A stretch of DNA of 64,000 bases from Bradyrhizobium sp. Gha. GTDB taxonomy: Bacteria; Pseudomonadota; Alphaproteobacteria; Rhizobiales; Xanthobacteraceae. The notes under the pieces were generated by a model that saw only the letters and a program-made list of their open reading frames with translations, was not told the DNA's origin and did no database searches. The stretch lies in NCBI RefSeq assembly GCF_900113735.1, contig NZ_FOQM01000009.1, positions 1 through 64,000 on the forward strand. The letters are read 5' to 3'. Each line of letters begins with the position of its first letter. The first letter of the stretch is position 1. Below, one piece after another: positions 8,715 through 16,874 of this stretch. The position numbers were made by a program, and so were the translations under genes.

Positions 8715-11153
8715 ATGGGCGCGCGAAAGCTTTTGATCGTCTCGATCTCGACGGGACTGGTGCTTTGGAGCGATGCTGGCCTGGCCGCGCAGGACGAGGA
8801 GACCAACGTCCAGAACCTGCCCGCGGTCGAGGTGGCCGCGCCGCAGCGGACGACGCGGCGTCCTGCGCCGCGAACGCCGGTGCGCGTCGTGAGCTCCGGC
8901 AAGCCCAAGAACCGCATCTACGTCTACCCGACGGCGCCCGGCAATGCGAAGGGCCTCGACGTCGACAAGGTTCCCTCCAGCATCAGCGCGATCGATGCCA
9001 GCCAGATCAAGCGTACCGGCTCGATGAACGTGAGCGACGCGCTGCGTGACAACGTCGCGAACGTCAACATCACCGAGGTGAGCGGCAATCCGTTCCAGCC
9101 GAATGTCGAGTTTCGCGGCTTCGTCGCCTCACCCATCGTCGGGACGCCGCAAGGGCTTGCCGTCTACCAGAACGGCGTGCGCGTCAACGAAGCGTTCGCC
9201 GACAGCGTCAATTGGGACCTGATCCCGACCGCCGCGATCCGCTCGGTCACGGTGGTGACCAACAATCCCGCCTTCGGCCTCAACGCGCTGGGCGGCGCGG
9301 TCAATCTGCAAATGAAGGATGGTTTTAGCTACCAGGGGGCCGAGACCGACACGATGGGCGGCTCGTTCGGCCGCATCCAGAGCTCGGCACAGTGGGGCAA
9401 GCAGGTCGACGCCAATTACGCCGTCTACGCCGCGCTCGAAGGTCTGCATGACAACGGCTTCCGCAATCTCTCGCAATCGGACGTGCGGCGCTTCTACGGC
9501 GATGTCGGCTACAGGGGCGGGGATAGCGAATTCCACGTCAATATGGGGCTCGCCGACGACGATTTCGGCGCGACCGCCACCGTTCCCGCCGAGCTGTTGC
9601 AGCAATATTGGGGCGCGGTTTACACCTCACCGCAAACCACCAACAATCGCGTCGGCCACGTCAACCTGACCGGCAAGGTCGAGGCGACGCCCGCCTGGAC
9701 GTTCGAAGCGACCGCGCATGCGCGCGTGTTCGAGCAGCGTGTGGTCGACGGCAACCCGAGCAGCGTGCAGGAATGCGCGGCGGCCGGTTTGCTCTGCTTT
9801 GGCGACAACACGACACCGGCGAACGGCCTCAATGGCGCGCAGCTTGCAAACCCCTTCGCGTCCGGGAGCCTGCTCGGCGAACTGGATCGGACCTACACCC
9901 GATCGACCACCTTCGGCGTCTCTGGCCAGGCGACCAATACTGACGAACTGTTCGATCATGAAAACCGCTTCCTGCTCGGCGCCAGCTTCGATGCCAGCGT
10001 CACCCGCTTCAACGCGTCGGCTGAGCTCGGAACCATCGGTACCGACTACGTCGTCAGCGGCAGCGGGGTCTTCCTTGGCCAATCCGGCACCCCCGCGACC
10101 GGCGAGATGGGCCCGGTATCGCTGCGCACCGTCAATCAATATACCGGCCTCTATGCACTCGACACCTTCAACGTCTCGGATGCCTTCGCCATCACCGGCG
10201 GTGGCCGTTTCAACCACGCCCGCGTCACGCTGGAGGACCAACTCGGCACTGCGCTCAACGGGGATCACGCCTATGACCGCTTCAATCCTGTCATAGGCGG
10301 TACCTACAAGATCACGCCGGAGCTCACCGCCTATGCCGGTTACTCCGAGGCCAACCGTGTGCCGACGCCGCTCGAGCTCGGCTGCGCCGACCCGAACAAT
10401 CCGTGCCTGATCGCATCCTTCCTGGTCTCCGACCCGCCGCTGAAGCAGGTGGTATCCAAGACGGTCGAAGCGGGCCTGCGCGGCACCAAGGAGCTGAATA
10501 TCGGCACGCTCGGCTGGAAGATCGGCGGCTTCCGCGCCACCAATCACGACGACATCATGGGCCTGCCGGTGGCCGGACGGCAGGGCTTCGGCTTCTTCCA
10601 GAACGTCGGGGCGACGCGCCGGCAGGGTCTCGAGGCCGAGGTCAATCTCAAATCGGATAGGCTTCAATTCCATGCCAGCTATGCGCTGGTGGACGCGCGC
10701 TTCCTCGACGCGCTCGAGCTCTCGTCCAACAGCCCCTTTGCCGATCCTGGGACGGGGACCATTCAGGTCGTAGCGGGCAACCAGATCCCGGCCGTGCCGC
10801 GTCACCGCATCAAGGCCGGTATCGAATACGCCGCCACCGACGCCTGGAAGGTTGGCGGCGATGCGCTGTGGGTTTCGAGCCAATATCTGGTCGGCGACGA
10901 ATCCAACCAGGCTTCGAAGCTGCCCTCCTACGCCGTGTTCAACCTGCATACCTCCTATCAGTTCACCAAGAACGTCCAGCTCTACGGCAAGGTCGACAAT
11001 ATCTTCGACAACCGCTATGCGAGCTACGGTACGTTCTTCGACACCACGGCGGTCCCGAACTTCGCCAACAGTGGCAACCCCTTCACCGATCCGCGCTCGC
11101 TGAGCCCGGCAAGACCCCGAGCGTTCTATGCCGGCATGCGGGTGACGTTCTGA
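8715..11153 (+). CDS. TonB-dependent outer-membrane receptor
   Basis: The 812-residue precursor has a signal peptide (MGARKLLIVSISTGLVLWS, cleavage near residue 27), a Pro/Arg-rich linker, a plug domain (about residues 75-200, including VPSSISAIDASQIKRTG and NPAFGLNALGGAVNLQMK) and a 22-strand-type barrel ending in GMRVTF with a terminal Phe. ATG 8715 is chosen because the signal peptide starts there. It begins 170 bp after the kinase gene. Receptors at PQQ/lanthanide loci (LutH-like) take up lanthanide chelates, and a related receptor family imports PQQ; this one could do either. There is no FecA-like signalling extension. Confidence 0.93.
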   Translation: MGARKLLIVSISTGLVLWSDAGLAAQDEETNVQNLPAVEVAAPQRTTRRPAPRTPVRVVSSGKPKNRIYVYPTAPGNAKGLDVDKVPSSISAIDASQIKRTGSMNVSDALRDNVANVNITEVSGNPFQPNVEFRGFVASPIVGTPQGLAVYQNGVRVNEAFADSVNWDLIPTAAIRSVTVVTNNPAFGLNALGGAVNLQMKDGFSYQGAETDTMGGSFGRIQSSAQWGKQVDANYAVYAALEGLHDNGFRNLSQSDVRRFYGDVGYRGGDSEFHVNMGLADDDFGATATVPAELLQQYWGAVYTSPQTTNNRVGHVNLTGKVEATPAWTFEATAHARVFEQRVVDGNPSSVQECAAAGLLCFGDNTTPANGLNGAQLANPFASGSLLGELDRTYTRSTTFGVSGQATNTDELFDHENRFLLGASFDASVTRFNASAELGTIGTDYVVSGSGVFLGQSGTPATGEMGPVSLRTVNQYTGLYALDTFNVSDAFAITGGGRFNHARVTLEDQLGTALNGDHAYDRFNPVIGGTYKITPELTAYAGYSEANRVPTPLELGCADPNNPCLIASFLVSDPPLKQVVSKTVEAGLRGTKELNIGTLGWKIGGFRATNHDDIMGLPVAGRQGFGFFQNVGATRRQGLEAEVNLKSDRLQFHASYALVDARFLDALELSSNSPFADPGTGTIQVVAGNQIPAVPRHRIKAGIEYAATDAWKVGGDALWVSSQYLVGDESNQASKLPSYAVFNLHTSYQFTKNVQLYGKVDNIFDNRYASYGTFFDTTAVPNFANSGNPFTDPRSLSPARPRAFYAGMRVTF

Positions 11154-11175
11154 GACGGCTCGATGAGCGCCCGCC

Positions 11176-11184
11176 TGGTATAAT
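11176..11184 (+). promoter_or_regulatory. extended -10 promoter candidate
   Basis: The sequence TGG-TATAAT is a perfect extended -10 element, which is rare by chance in this GC-rich DNA. No convincing -35 hexamer lies 16-18 bp upstream. It would drive the GrlR-like gene at 11294 with a leader of about 100 nt. A perfect 10-bp inverted repeat (cgatgagcgc at 11161-11170 and gcgctcatcg at 11243-11252) brackets the start of that leader. Confidence 0.35.
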
Positions 11185-11293
11185 GCCTGCGCCTCGCGCG
11201 GAGGGCCGGATTCGCACGGGCCGCGCGATTAAGGATTCCTTAGCGCTCATCGTGCGGATCATCGGTGCGGGTAGATCAGCGGAGGCTGCTCCC

Positions 11294-11701
11294 ATGCTGA
11301 AGGACGGTACCTACGCGGCGTGGTACAAGACGCCACTCGACCAAGGCACCGGCATCGTCCATGTCGCGGACGGCCAGATTTCGGGCCGCGACAGCCTGAT
11401 GACGTATCACGGCTCCTGCAAGATCGATGGCGATCGCTTCACCGCGACCGTGTCGACGAAGCGTCATACCGATGGACGTGTCACGGTCTTCGGCGTCTAT
11501 GATGAGCTCACGCTGGAGATCGAGGGGACATGCCCCGACAAGATCGCGACCTACACGGCAACGGCAGGTCAGGCGCGCGGAGTCGTCCTGCAGGGTACTC
11601 TCATTCTGACGGAACAGCCGGGACCAGCAACTGAACGAATCGAGCAGTTGCCAGCGTTCAATCCTGACAAGCTTCCGAAGTTACCGAAGCGCTCGCGCTG
11701 A
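11294..11701 (+). CDS. GrlR-like small beta-barrel protein
   Basis: The 135-residue protein begins MLKDGTYAAWYKTPLDQGTG and continues with GQISGRDSLMTYHGSCKIDG and FTATVSTKRHTDG. This pattern is found in proteins annotated as GrlR-like, named after a type III secretion regulator of enteropathogenic E. coli. In soil alphaproteobacteria these proteins are common without type III secretion genes nearby, and their role is unknown. There is no signal peptide, so it is probably cytoplasmic. GGAGG at 11281-11285, 8 nt before ATG 11294, fixes the start. The C-terminal 30 residues are Pro/Lys-rich and outside the domain. Confidence 0.8.
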   Translation: MLKDGTYAAWYKTPLDQGTGIVHVADGQISGRDSLMTYHGSCKIDGDRFTATVSTKRHTDGRVTVFGVYDELTLEIEGTCPDKIATYTATAGQARGVVLQGTLILTEQPGPATERIEQLPAFNPDKLPKLPKRSR

Positions 11702-11756
11702 TCGGGCTCGCGGGGATGCGGCTGACGTTCCGGGATTGCGGGATCCCGCTCATCGC

Positions 11757-13532
11757 CTAGGGTCCTTCCGCCAGACCCGCGAGCGCCATCGCTGCTCTGA
11801 GTTCATGCACCGTCGCCGTTCCCGCGCCGGCAGCCTGGAACGCCAGAGGTGCCGGATTCAGTGGAAGCCGCGTCACGTTGGCCGGGCCGCGCGGCGGCTC
11901 GAACATCATCGCCTGGCTTGCGCCGAATGGAATGCGGTCGAGCTGCCGGATGGCGCTGCGCATCTCGCGCAATCCCGCATCTAGAGGCATGGCAAGGGGC
12001 CGCTGATCGGTCCAGACGCCGAGCGCGCGGGCAGCATCCGGCAACCCGGCTCCGGTCTGCCATGGATGGCCGATGGGCTGCGCCGTATCCTTCAGGATTT
12101 GGAACAGCCGTTCGACCCGATGGGCATCCTTTGCGATGAAGTTGCTCTTGAAGTCGCCGTGGTCGGCGAGGATCAGGGCCGCAAGTGCGGCGACGTGAGC
12201 CGCTGCCAGTGAGGTGCCGTCGCAGACGGAATAGCCCTCCGGCGACTGGCAGGCAATGACCGCAACACCGGGTGCGCACAGGTCGAGTTCGGACCCGCGG
12301 CAGGAAAAAGGCGGTACGAACAACCCGCCCGCCGTCGCAATGGCGACGGCGGCCTGCGCAGCCTGCGGACTGTCTTCCGGGAAGCTTCCCTTCCGTCCGA
12401 CCGCACCGACTGCCATGACGTGCGGAGAACACGCGGGAAACAGAACGCCCTGTCCGGAGTTGCCTGCGGCGGCAATGATGCTGATGCCTTGCTGCTTGGC
12501 CATGGCAATGTGCTGCTCGACCAGCGCGGAGCCGCGCTCGCAACCGACTCCGATGCACGCCACGTCGATGCCGGTTTGCAGGCAATCATCGAGCGCCGCG
12601 ATCAGGTCGCTGCAACGGGCATCCATTGGAAGTTTGTAGACATGCAGCTCGCTGTCCGGGGCATAGCCGCGGATACAGTGATCTGCCTGCGCGGCCGCGT
12701 GGATGATGCCTGCGCAATGCGTGCCGTGGCCGGTGGCATCCTTTGACCATGAGCGATCTTCGCCATTGCGGGCATCGACACCGCGCTGGATGCCAGCCAG
12801 TTGCTTGTGACTGGTCGCCACGCCGCTGTCGATGAGGGCGATCCTGACGTCAGCTCCACGGCAGTGGTCTGGAATCTGATCGAAGCGCATCGCTTCGCTG
12901 CCCCAATGCGGCCGGTCGGGCAGCCGCAGCGGTTTGAGGGTGACGGTGTTCACCGCATCGGCCTCGATATTCGGATGCTGTTGCCACAAGCCCCAATGGC
13001 CGGAACGCGCGCTGACGAAAATGGCGGAGATTGTTTCCGGCACTTCGTCCGGCAGCGTCAGATCGACATTGCCATCACGGTCCGTCCGTCCTTGAACTGA
13101 CGCCTGCTCGCCGACGAGCTGAACGCATGCCCGTTCCACAGGAGCACCTGCTTCGCTGAGGACCCGGATCGTCACCTTCAAGTCCGGCCCGAGTGCGTTC
13201 ATCGTCGTAGCCGCCGGGATGAAAGAGGAGACCGGGCGGGCGAAGGATGCAGCCCGCAGATGGCTGTCGGACTCGATGATCAAGCTGCCGGCCGTGGAGC
13301 GGCGCAACGCGGCGGCGGCTTCGTCAGGCATGCGCACGATCGCAATGGGCGGGCCACTGACGCCACGCTGGTCATGGGTCCACAGGATGTTGCCGAACTG
13401 GTTCAGCTGTTCCGCCAGCGTTTGTGCGCTGACGCCGGGACCCGCCGGCGCGATCATGTATTGGGTGTTGCGCACGGGTTTGCTTCGGGTTCCGCTCGAG
13501 GTCGGTCGCGCATCATCTTGATTTGCTGCCAT
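11757..13532 (-). CDS. subtilisin-like serine protease (S8 family)
   Basis: The 591-residue protein has the S8 triad: Asp235 (IALIDSGV), His269 (GHGTHCAGI) and Ser441 (DGTSLAAAHVA), with oxyanion Asn358 (AAGNSG). Residues 20-100 resemble an inhibitor-I9-like prosegment, and residues 115-200 look like a small beta-sandwich (KVTIRVLSEAGAPVERACV, then a DGNVDLTL block). There is no clear signal peptide, so export is uncertain. The start is secured by AAAGGAGGC 7 nt upstream. It is the last gene after two small unknown proteins on the same strand, with a palindromic repeat between it and them. The context suggests those proteins as substrates or partners. Confidence 0.93.
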   Translation of the reverse strand: MAANQDDARPTSSGTRSKPVRNTQYMIAPAGPGVSAQTLAEQLNQFGNILWTHDQRGVSGPPIAIVRMPDEAAAALRRSTAGSLIIESDSHLRAASFARPVSSFIPAATTMNALGPDLKVTIRVLSEAGAPVERACVQLVGEQASVQGRTDRDGNVDLTLPDEVPETISAIFVSARSGHWGLWQQHPNIEADAVNTVTLKPLRLPDRPHWGSEAMRFDQIPDHCRGADVRIALIDSGVATSHKQLAGIQRGVDARNGEDRSWSKDATGHGTHCAGIIHAAAQADHCIRGYAPDSELHVYKLPMDARCSDLIAALDDCLQTGIDVACIGVGCERGSALVEQHIAMAKQQGISIIAAAGNSGQGVLFPACSPHVMAVGAVGRKGSFPEDSPQAAQAAVAIATAGGLFVPPFSCRGSELDLCAPGVAVIACQSPEGYSVCDGTSLAAAHVAALAALILADHGDFKSNFIAKDAHRVERLFQILKDTAQPIGHPWQTGAGLPDAARALGVWTDQRPLAMPLDAGLREMRSAIRQLDRIPFGASQAMMFEPPRGPANVTRLPLNPAPLAFQAAGAGTATVHELRAAMALAGLAEGP

Positions 13533-13551
13533 GGCGTCGCCTCCTTTGATT

Positions 13552-13650
13552 GAGAGCGTTTTCGAGCGAAGTTGAGACCGGTTCGCGTAAAGAAAACGCC
13601 TCAGAACAAGAATCTAGAGCCTGTTCCGATTCCATCGGAACGGGCTCTAG
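13552..13650. repeat. Bradyrhizobium-type interspersed repeat with long hairpin
   Basis: The block starts gagcgttttcgagcgaag and ends in a near-perfect palindrome at 13614-13650: 17-bp arms ctagagcctgttccgat and atcggaacgggctctag, one mismatch, 3-nt loop. I recognise this as a common Bradyrhizobium intergenic repeat. It lies between the protease gene and the preceding small gene, and the hairpin contains that gene's TAG stop (13647-13649). In RNA it could act as a terminator-like or processing element that lowers protease expression relative to the small proteins. Confidence 0.8.
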
Positions 13651-14105
13651 TGAATGGAAGATTGCGTGCGATCGATCGAAGCTTGTCGCAGCAGCGGAAC
13701 GCGGGGATCGGCTGCGCGAGCGCCTTCGATCGCGCGGTAGGCGAAATAGATCAAGTTGAAGGCCTGCGCGAAATCCCGCTCGGTAAACTTGTTGGCTGCC
13801 TGGGTGACGGTGGAGACGCAGTTTTCGAGGCCCGCATGCTGTGCCGCATTGGTCTCGAGATAGGCAGACAGCGAACGCAGCGATTCTGCGATCATGTCTC
13901 CGATCATGTTTTCCGCAGCCTGATGATCGAGCACTGGATTCGGCATCGGGAAATTGCCGGGCGCGGTTCGGAATGGCTGCTCGAAACCTTGCGACTGCAG
14001 GCGCAAGAGCAGCGGCATCAGATTGCCAAGCAGGCCCACGAGCTGCTGAATGTCTGACGAGTGTCGCTGCGACGTGGTTGCGGCAGAGGGATTGGAATCC
14101 GACAT
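13647..14105 (-). CDS. small helical protein of unknown function, partner of the S8 protease module
   Basis: The 152-residue product has no signal peptide. Residues 16-40 contain SSDIQQLVGLLGNLMPLLLR, which aligns in spacing (Asp, then Pro 13 residues later, hydrophobic positions between) with the three repeats of the neighbouring Gly/Gln-rich protein. Residues 57-152 are predicted helical (AENMIGDMIAESLRSLSAYL; ERDFAQAFNLIYFAYRAIEG). I do not recognise a family. ATG 14105 has AAGGAGAG 7 nt upstream. It starts 78 bp after the stop of the Gly/Gln-rich gene, and its own stop lies inside the palindromic repeat before the protease gene. Confidence 0.85.
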   Translation of the reverse strand: MSDSNPSAATTSQRHSSDIQQLVGLLGNLMPLLLRLQSQGFEQPFRTAPGNFPMPNPVLDHQAAENMIGDMIAESLRSLSAYLETNAAQHAGLENCVSTVTQAANKFTERDFAQAFNLIYFAYRAIEGARAADPRVPLLRQASIDRTQSSIH

Positions 14106-14183
14106 GAGGCTCTCCTTGAAAGAAGCGTGCACAACGGCAGGCGCGACCGCCGCTTTTGGCGGCGGTCGCGCCCTACCGCGCGG

Positions 14184-14945
14184 TCAGATCATACGCTGCT
14201 GGCCGTAGGCCTGAAGGTTACCGATGACCTGAGGAATGACGCCGATCAGCTGGCGGGTGATGTCGGCGACGTCTTGCTGCGTCAGTTGTCGCTGCTGGCC
14301 AAACCCGGTCGCACCGCCGAATGCCGCCTGGAACTGCGGCGCGCCGAACTGGGTACCCCACATCTGCGCTGGCTGAGCCTGCATGGGATGGCCGATACCG
14401 AACTGACCGAAGTTTCCGAACTGACCCTGACCGGGACCGCCATGCATGGCCGAATGCTGCATCTGAGGCTGGCCTTGCAGCATTCCCACGATCTGCGGCA
14501 CGATGGGCAGGATCTGCCGCACGACCTCGCTCACGTCTTGCGGACTTAACTGCCGCGGCGTCTGGCCGTAAGCCGCATAGCCCATTCCTGCGAATGGAGT
14601 TTGAGCTTGCGCGAGAATTTGAGGCAGCGCCGGTATTAATTGCCGCACGACCTCGCTCACGTCCTGCTGTGAAAGCTGGCGCTGTTGCCCGCCCCAGGGC
14701 TGTTGTTGACCCCCGCCCATTTGCCCGCCCCAGCCGGTGCCATATCCGAACGCGCCGAAGGTCGGCTGACCACCGAACTGCCCGTATTGCTGTCCATAGG
14801 CCGCCTGGCCCAATCCAAGGCCGCCTTGTCCATACTGTTGGCCGCCTTGCGAACCGAATGCTCCCGATCCCCATTGTTGCGGACCGAACTGTCCGAATGG
14901 CGAACTATGAGCGGGGTTCTGTTGCAGGGTGTCATAATAGGTCAT
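14184..14945 (-). CDS. Gly/Gln-rich prion-like protein with three helical repeats
   Basis: The 253-residue product has no Lys or Cys. Residues 8-88 are a low-complexity tract of Gly, Gln, Tyr, Phe and Trp (pieces such as GQQYGQFGGQPTFGAFGYG). Three motifs follow at about residues 89-113, 131-155 and 219-243, all of the form RQL-x2-QDV-x4-RQ-x5-PQ; for example RQLSPQDVSEVVRQ and then IVPQIV. A second low-complexity linker (160-218) separates the last two. There is no signal peptide or membrane segment. A very strong ribosome-binding site (AAGGAGGAG) precedes ATG 14945. It is the first gene of the protease module. I do not recognise the family; self-association or phase separation is an inference from composition. 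Confidence 0.88.
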   Translation of the reverse strand: MTYYDTLQQNPAHSSPFGQFGPQQWGSGAFGSQGGQQYGQGGLGLGQAAYGQQYGQFGGQPTFGAFGYGTGWGGQMGGGQQQPWGGQQRQLSQQDVSEVVRQLIPALPQILAQAQTPFAGMGYAAYGQTPRQLSPQDVSEVVRQILPIVPQIVGMLQGQPQMQHSAMHGGPGQGQFGNFGQFGIGHPMQAQPAQMWGTQFGAPQFQAAFGGATGFGQQRQLTQQDVADITRQLIGVIPQVIGNLQAYGQQRMI

Positions 14946-15480
14946 CGCGTGGTCTCCTCCTTGCGATGGTTGGTGCCCTCAGCCCAAAATCCTGCCAAGG
15001 CCGGTCGCGCGCGACCCCTTCGCTGGCAATAGCAGTCCGTCACGCCGGTGCGACGGCGTTGCATCTTCAAGTTCAAATGCTTGGCACAGAAATCTCAGCA
15101 GTAGGCAATGTCGCCCGCTGGGTGTCGCAAGCTGCGTCCCCTCAAGGTGACAAGCCGACCGCAAGAAATTCCAGAACGGCAAAATGATAGGCCGTCGAGA
15201 GATGTGGAGCGGGGTTTCCTTGCTGGCACGATGCTAGCCAATTATCGTTTACGTCCGCTCAAACGCTAGCAATTACGCTGATATCTCCCCAGTTCTGCAA
15301 TCCGCGCAGACGCGAAGAACGTGCTCACGTTGAAATTAGTTGCGCGAAAGCGCGGCGAGATTTTGGCGCCGATCAAACTCCGCAAAGATTAAAAAATTCA
15401 AGCAGCGTGTTTTTTCGTCAGCACTGTTTGCCTGGTCAGCGAATCTTCCGAGGTAAATCGGGAGTCGATTTCAGCGAATG
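14946..15480. other. 535-bp intergenic region, promoter side of the prion-like gene
   Basis: No credible coding sequence is visible. The stretch is more AT-rich than its neighbours in places (for example ttaaaaaattcaag near 15390) and must hold the promoter for the minus-strand gene at 14945 unless that gene is read through from the M48 gene. I could not pick a promoter with confidence. A sigma-54-like match at 15224-15238 points the wrong way. Confidence 0.6.
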
Positions 15481-16545
15481 CTAATAGGCGAGGTCGAGCA
15501 ACGTGCCGACACGCTCGGAGGTGGCAGGATGGCTGCGAAGCAAACGCACGGGATCATGCGCGAATGCGGACGTGCGGCTTGGGGCAGAGCCGGTGTGATG
15601 GCGCTCCAGCTTGTCGAGTGCGGCAATGAGCGCTCGCGAGTCGCCGGTCAGTTCGAGCGCCGTTGCGTCTGCATCGAGTTCGCGAACGCGCGACAGAGCA
15701 AGTCCGAGGAGCTGGCCGAGAGCTGGTGCTGCGCTCAGCAGCATCGCCAATGGCCCGCTCGATGTCGTGCCACCGATATGATGGCTGGTTCGCAGCAGCG
15801 CGAGACCAGCGAGCGAGGTCCAATCGATCGCGCGTCGCAACGCCGTCGCCCAGCCCATCGTCCAGGCGTCATTGTTGCGGATATGAGCGACTTCATGGGC
15901 CAATATCCCGGCAACTTCGTCGCGCGTCATGCCGCGCAGCAGGCCTTCGGTCAACACGATGGCACTGCGTTCCGGTCCGCCGAGCGCATATGCATTCATG
16001 TCGCGCGGTGTTGGCAGACAGTAGAGGTCCGGCAATCGCACCAGCCCGGCTCGGCTGCAAACTTTTGTCAGAATCGCGAACAGGTCCGGCACTTCGGCGG
16101 GGGACAGCAGGCGGGCGCCGAACCAGCGATACACGTTCTCGTGCGAGATGATCGTTTCGTCGGGGCGGGGTGCGCTCCCTGACAACGCCCGCTCCATGCC
16201 CGCGGCTCCGCCGACGCTCCAGCCGCAAACGGCGAGCAGCAATGTCATGGCAAGGATCGCCAATTGAGAGGATTGATGGTTCGCAGCCTGATGGGCGCGC
16301 TGCCGATGCCGCGACCGCCACTGGTCTCTCGAGCTCAGCTCGATACGGCATCGCAGGATGAGGCCTGCCTCCGCCGACGGCCAATGAATCTCCACGGTGA
16401 CGTCGGGGCCGCACCGCAAAATGCGCAGCATCTCTCGCGGCGCATGCCGCACCAGGGCCAACGAAAGGCCTGGCGCGAGGCCGGCAACGACATCCTGGCC
16501 GTGCCGACCACGCAACGCCATCGGGTTTACGCCAGCGTGAATCAC
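15481..16545 (-). CDS. membrane-anchored M48-family metalloprotease
   Basis: The 354-residue product (from GTG 16545) has one N-terminal membrane segment (LAILAMTLLLAVCGWSVGG, about residues 95-113) and an M48 catalytic domain: the zinc motif HEVAHIRNND (His217, Glu218, His221), a third ligand Glu in RVRELDADATAL, and the conserved MNAYALGG upstream. Residues 1-90 before the membrane segment are unlike HtpX. GTG 16545 has GAGGGG 6 nt upstream; a TTG at 16569 in frame has no ribosome-binding site. It is on the same strand as the S8 protease module but 535 bp away, so a functional link is only possible. Confidence 0.88.
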   Translation of the reverse strand: MIHAGVNPMALRGRHGQDVVAGLAPGLSLALVRHAPREMLRILRCGPDVTVEIHWPSAEAGLILRCRIELSSRDQWRSRHRQRAHQAANHQSSQLAILAMTLLLAVCGWSVGGAAGMERALSGSAPRPDETIISHENVYRWFGARLLSPAEVPDLFAILTKVCSRAGLVRLPDLYCLPTPRDMNAYALGGPERSAIVLTEGLLRGMTRDEVAGILAHEVAHIRNNDAWTMGWATALRRAIDWTSLAGLALLRTSHHIGGTTSSGPLAMLLSAAPALGQLLGLALSRVRELDADATALELTGDSRALIAALDKLERHHTGSAPSRTSAFAHDPVRLLRSHPATSERVGTLLDLAY

Positions 16546-16874
16546 CCTTGTCCCCTCGTGCGCGTTCAAAGCAAAAAGCTACGGCTCTCCCGGTGTCTTG
16601 TCATGCGAGTTTCACGCCTTGGACACAGAAAAGTCCCGGTATCCACACGGGAGATCCGATCCGCTTCAGTGCAAGCCGTCCGGATGAGGCCTCAGGAACC
16701 GGGGTGTGTGCAAGCTAAACCATGGTTTGGTCCGATAGTGCCTATTCTGCGCTCCACGTCGGAGACGACAGCTGTGAGCGCCGGTTGCAGTCGAGACAAC
16801 CAGGGACTCCGCTTCTCAAATCGGCCGGAACTCGCCATTGTGCCGGCCGCAACGATGGAAGTGGAGGAGTAGCA
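16546..16874. other. intergenic region between divergent protease and glycosidase genes
   Basis: The 329 bp separate two divergently transcribed genes and should contain both promoters. An open frame runs through it into the glycosidase, but its residues are not protein-like and the true start is at 16875. The direct sequence shows no clear operator; cttgtcatgcgagttt near 16600 and cttggacaca near 16619 are weak -35-like stretches only. Confidence 0.5.

Noticed and set aside
15224..15238. Sigma-54-like sequence TGGCACG-N4-TAGC on the plus strand
   Set aside because: It points away from the minus-strand genes on both sides, and the -12 element has a mismatch.
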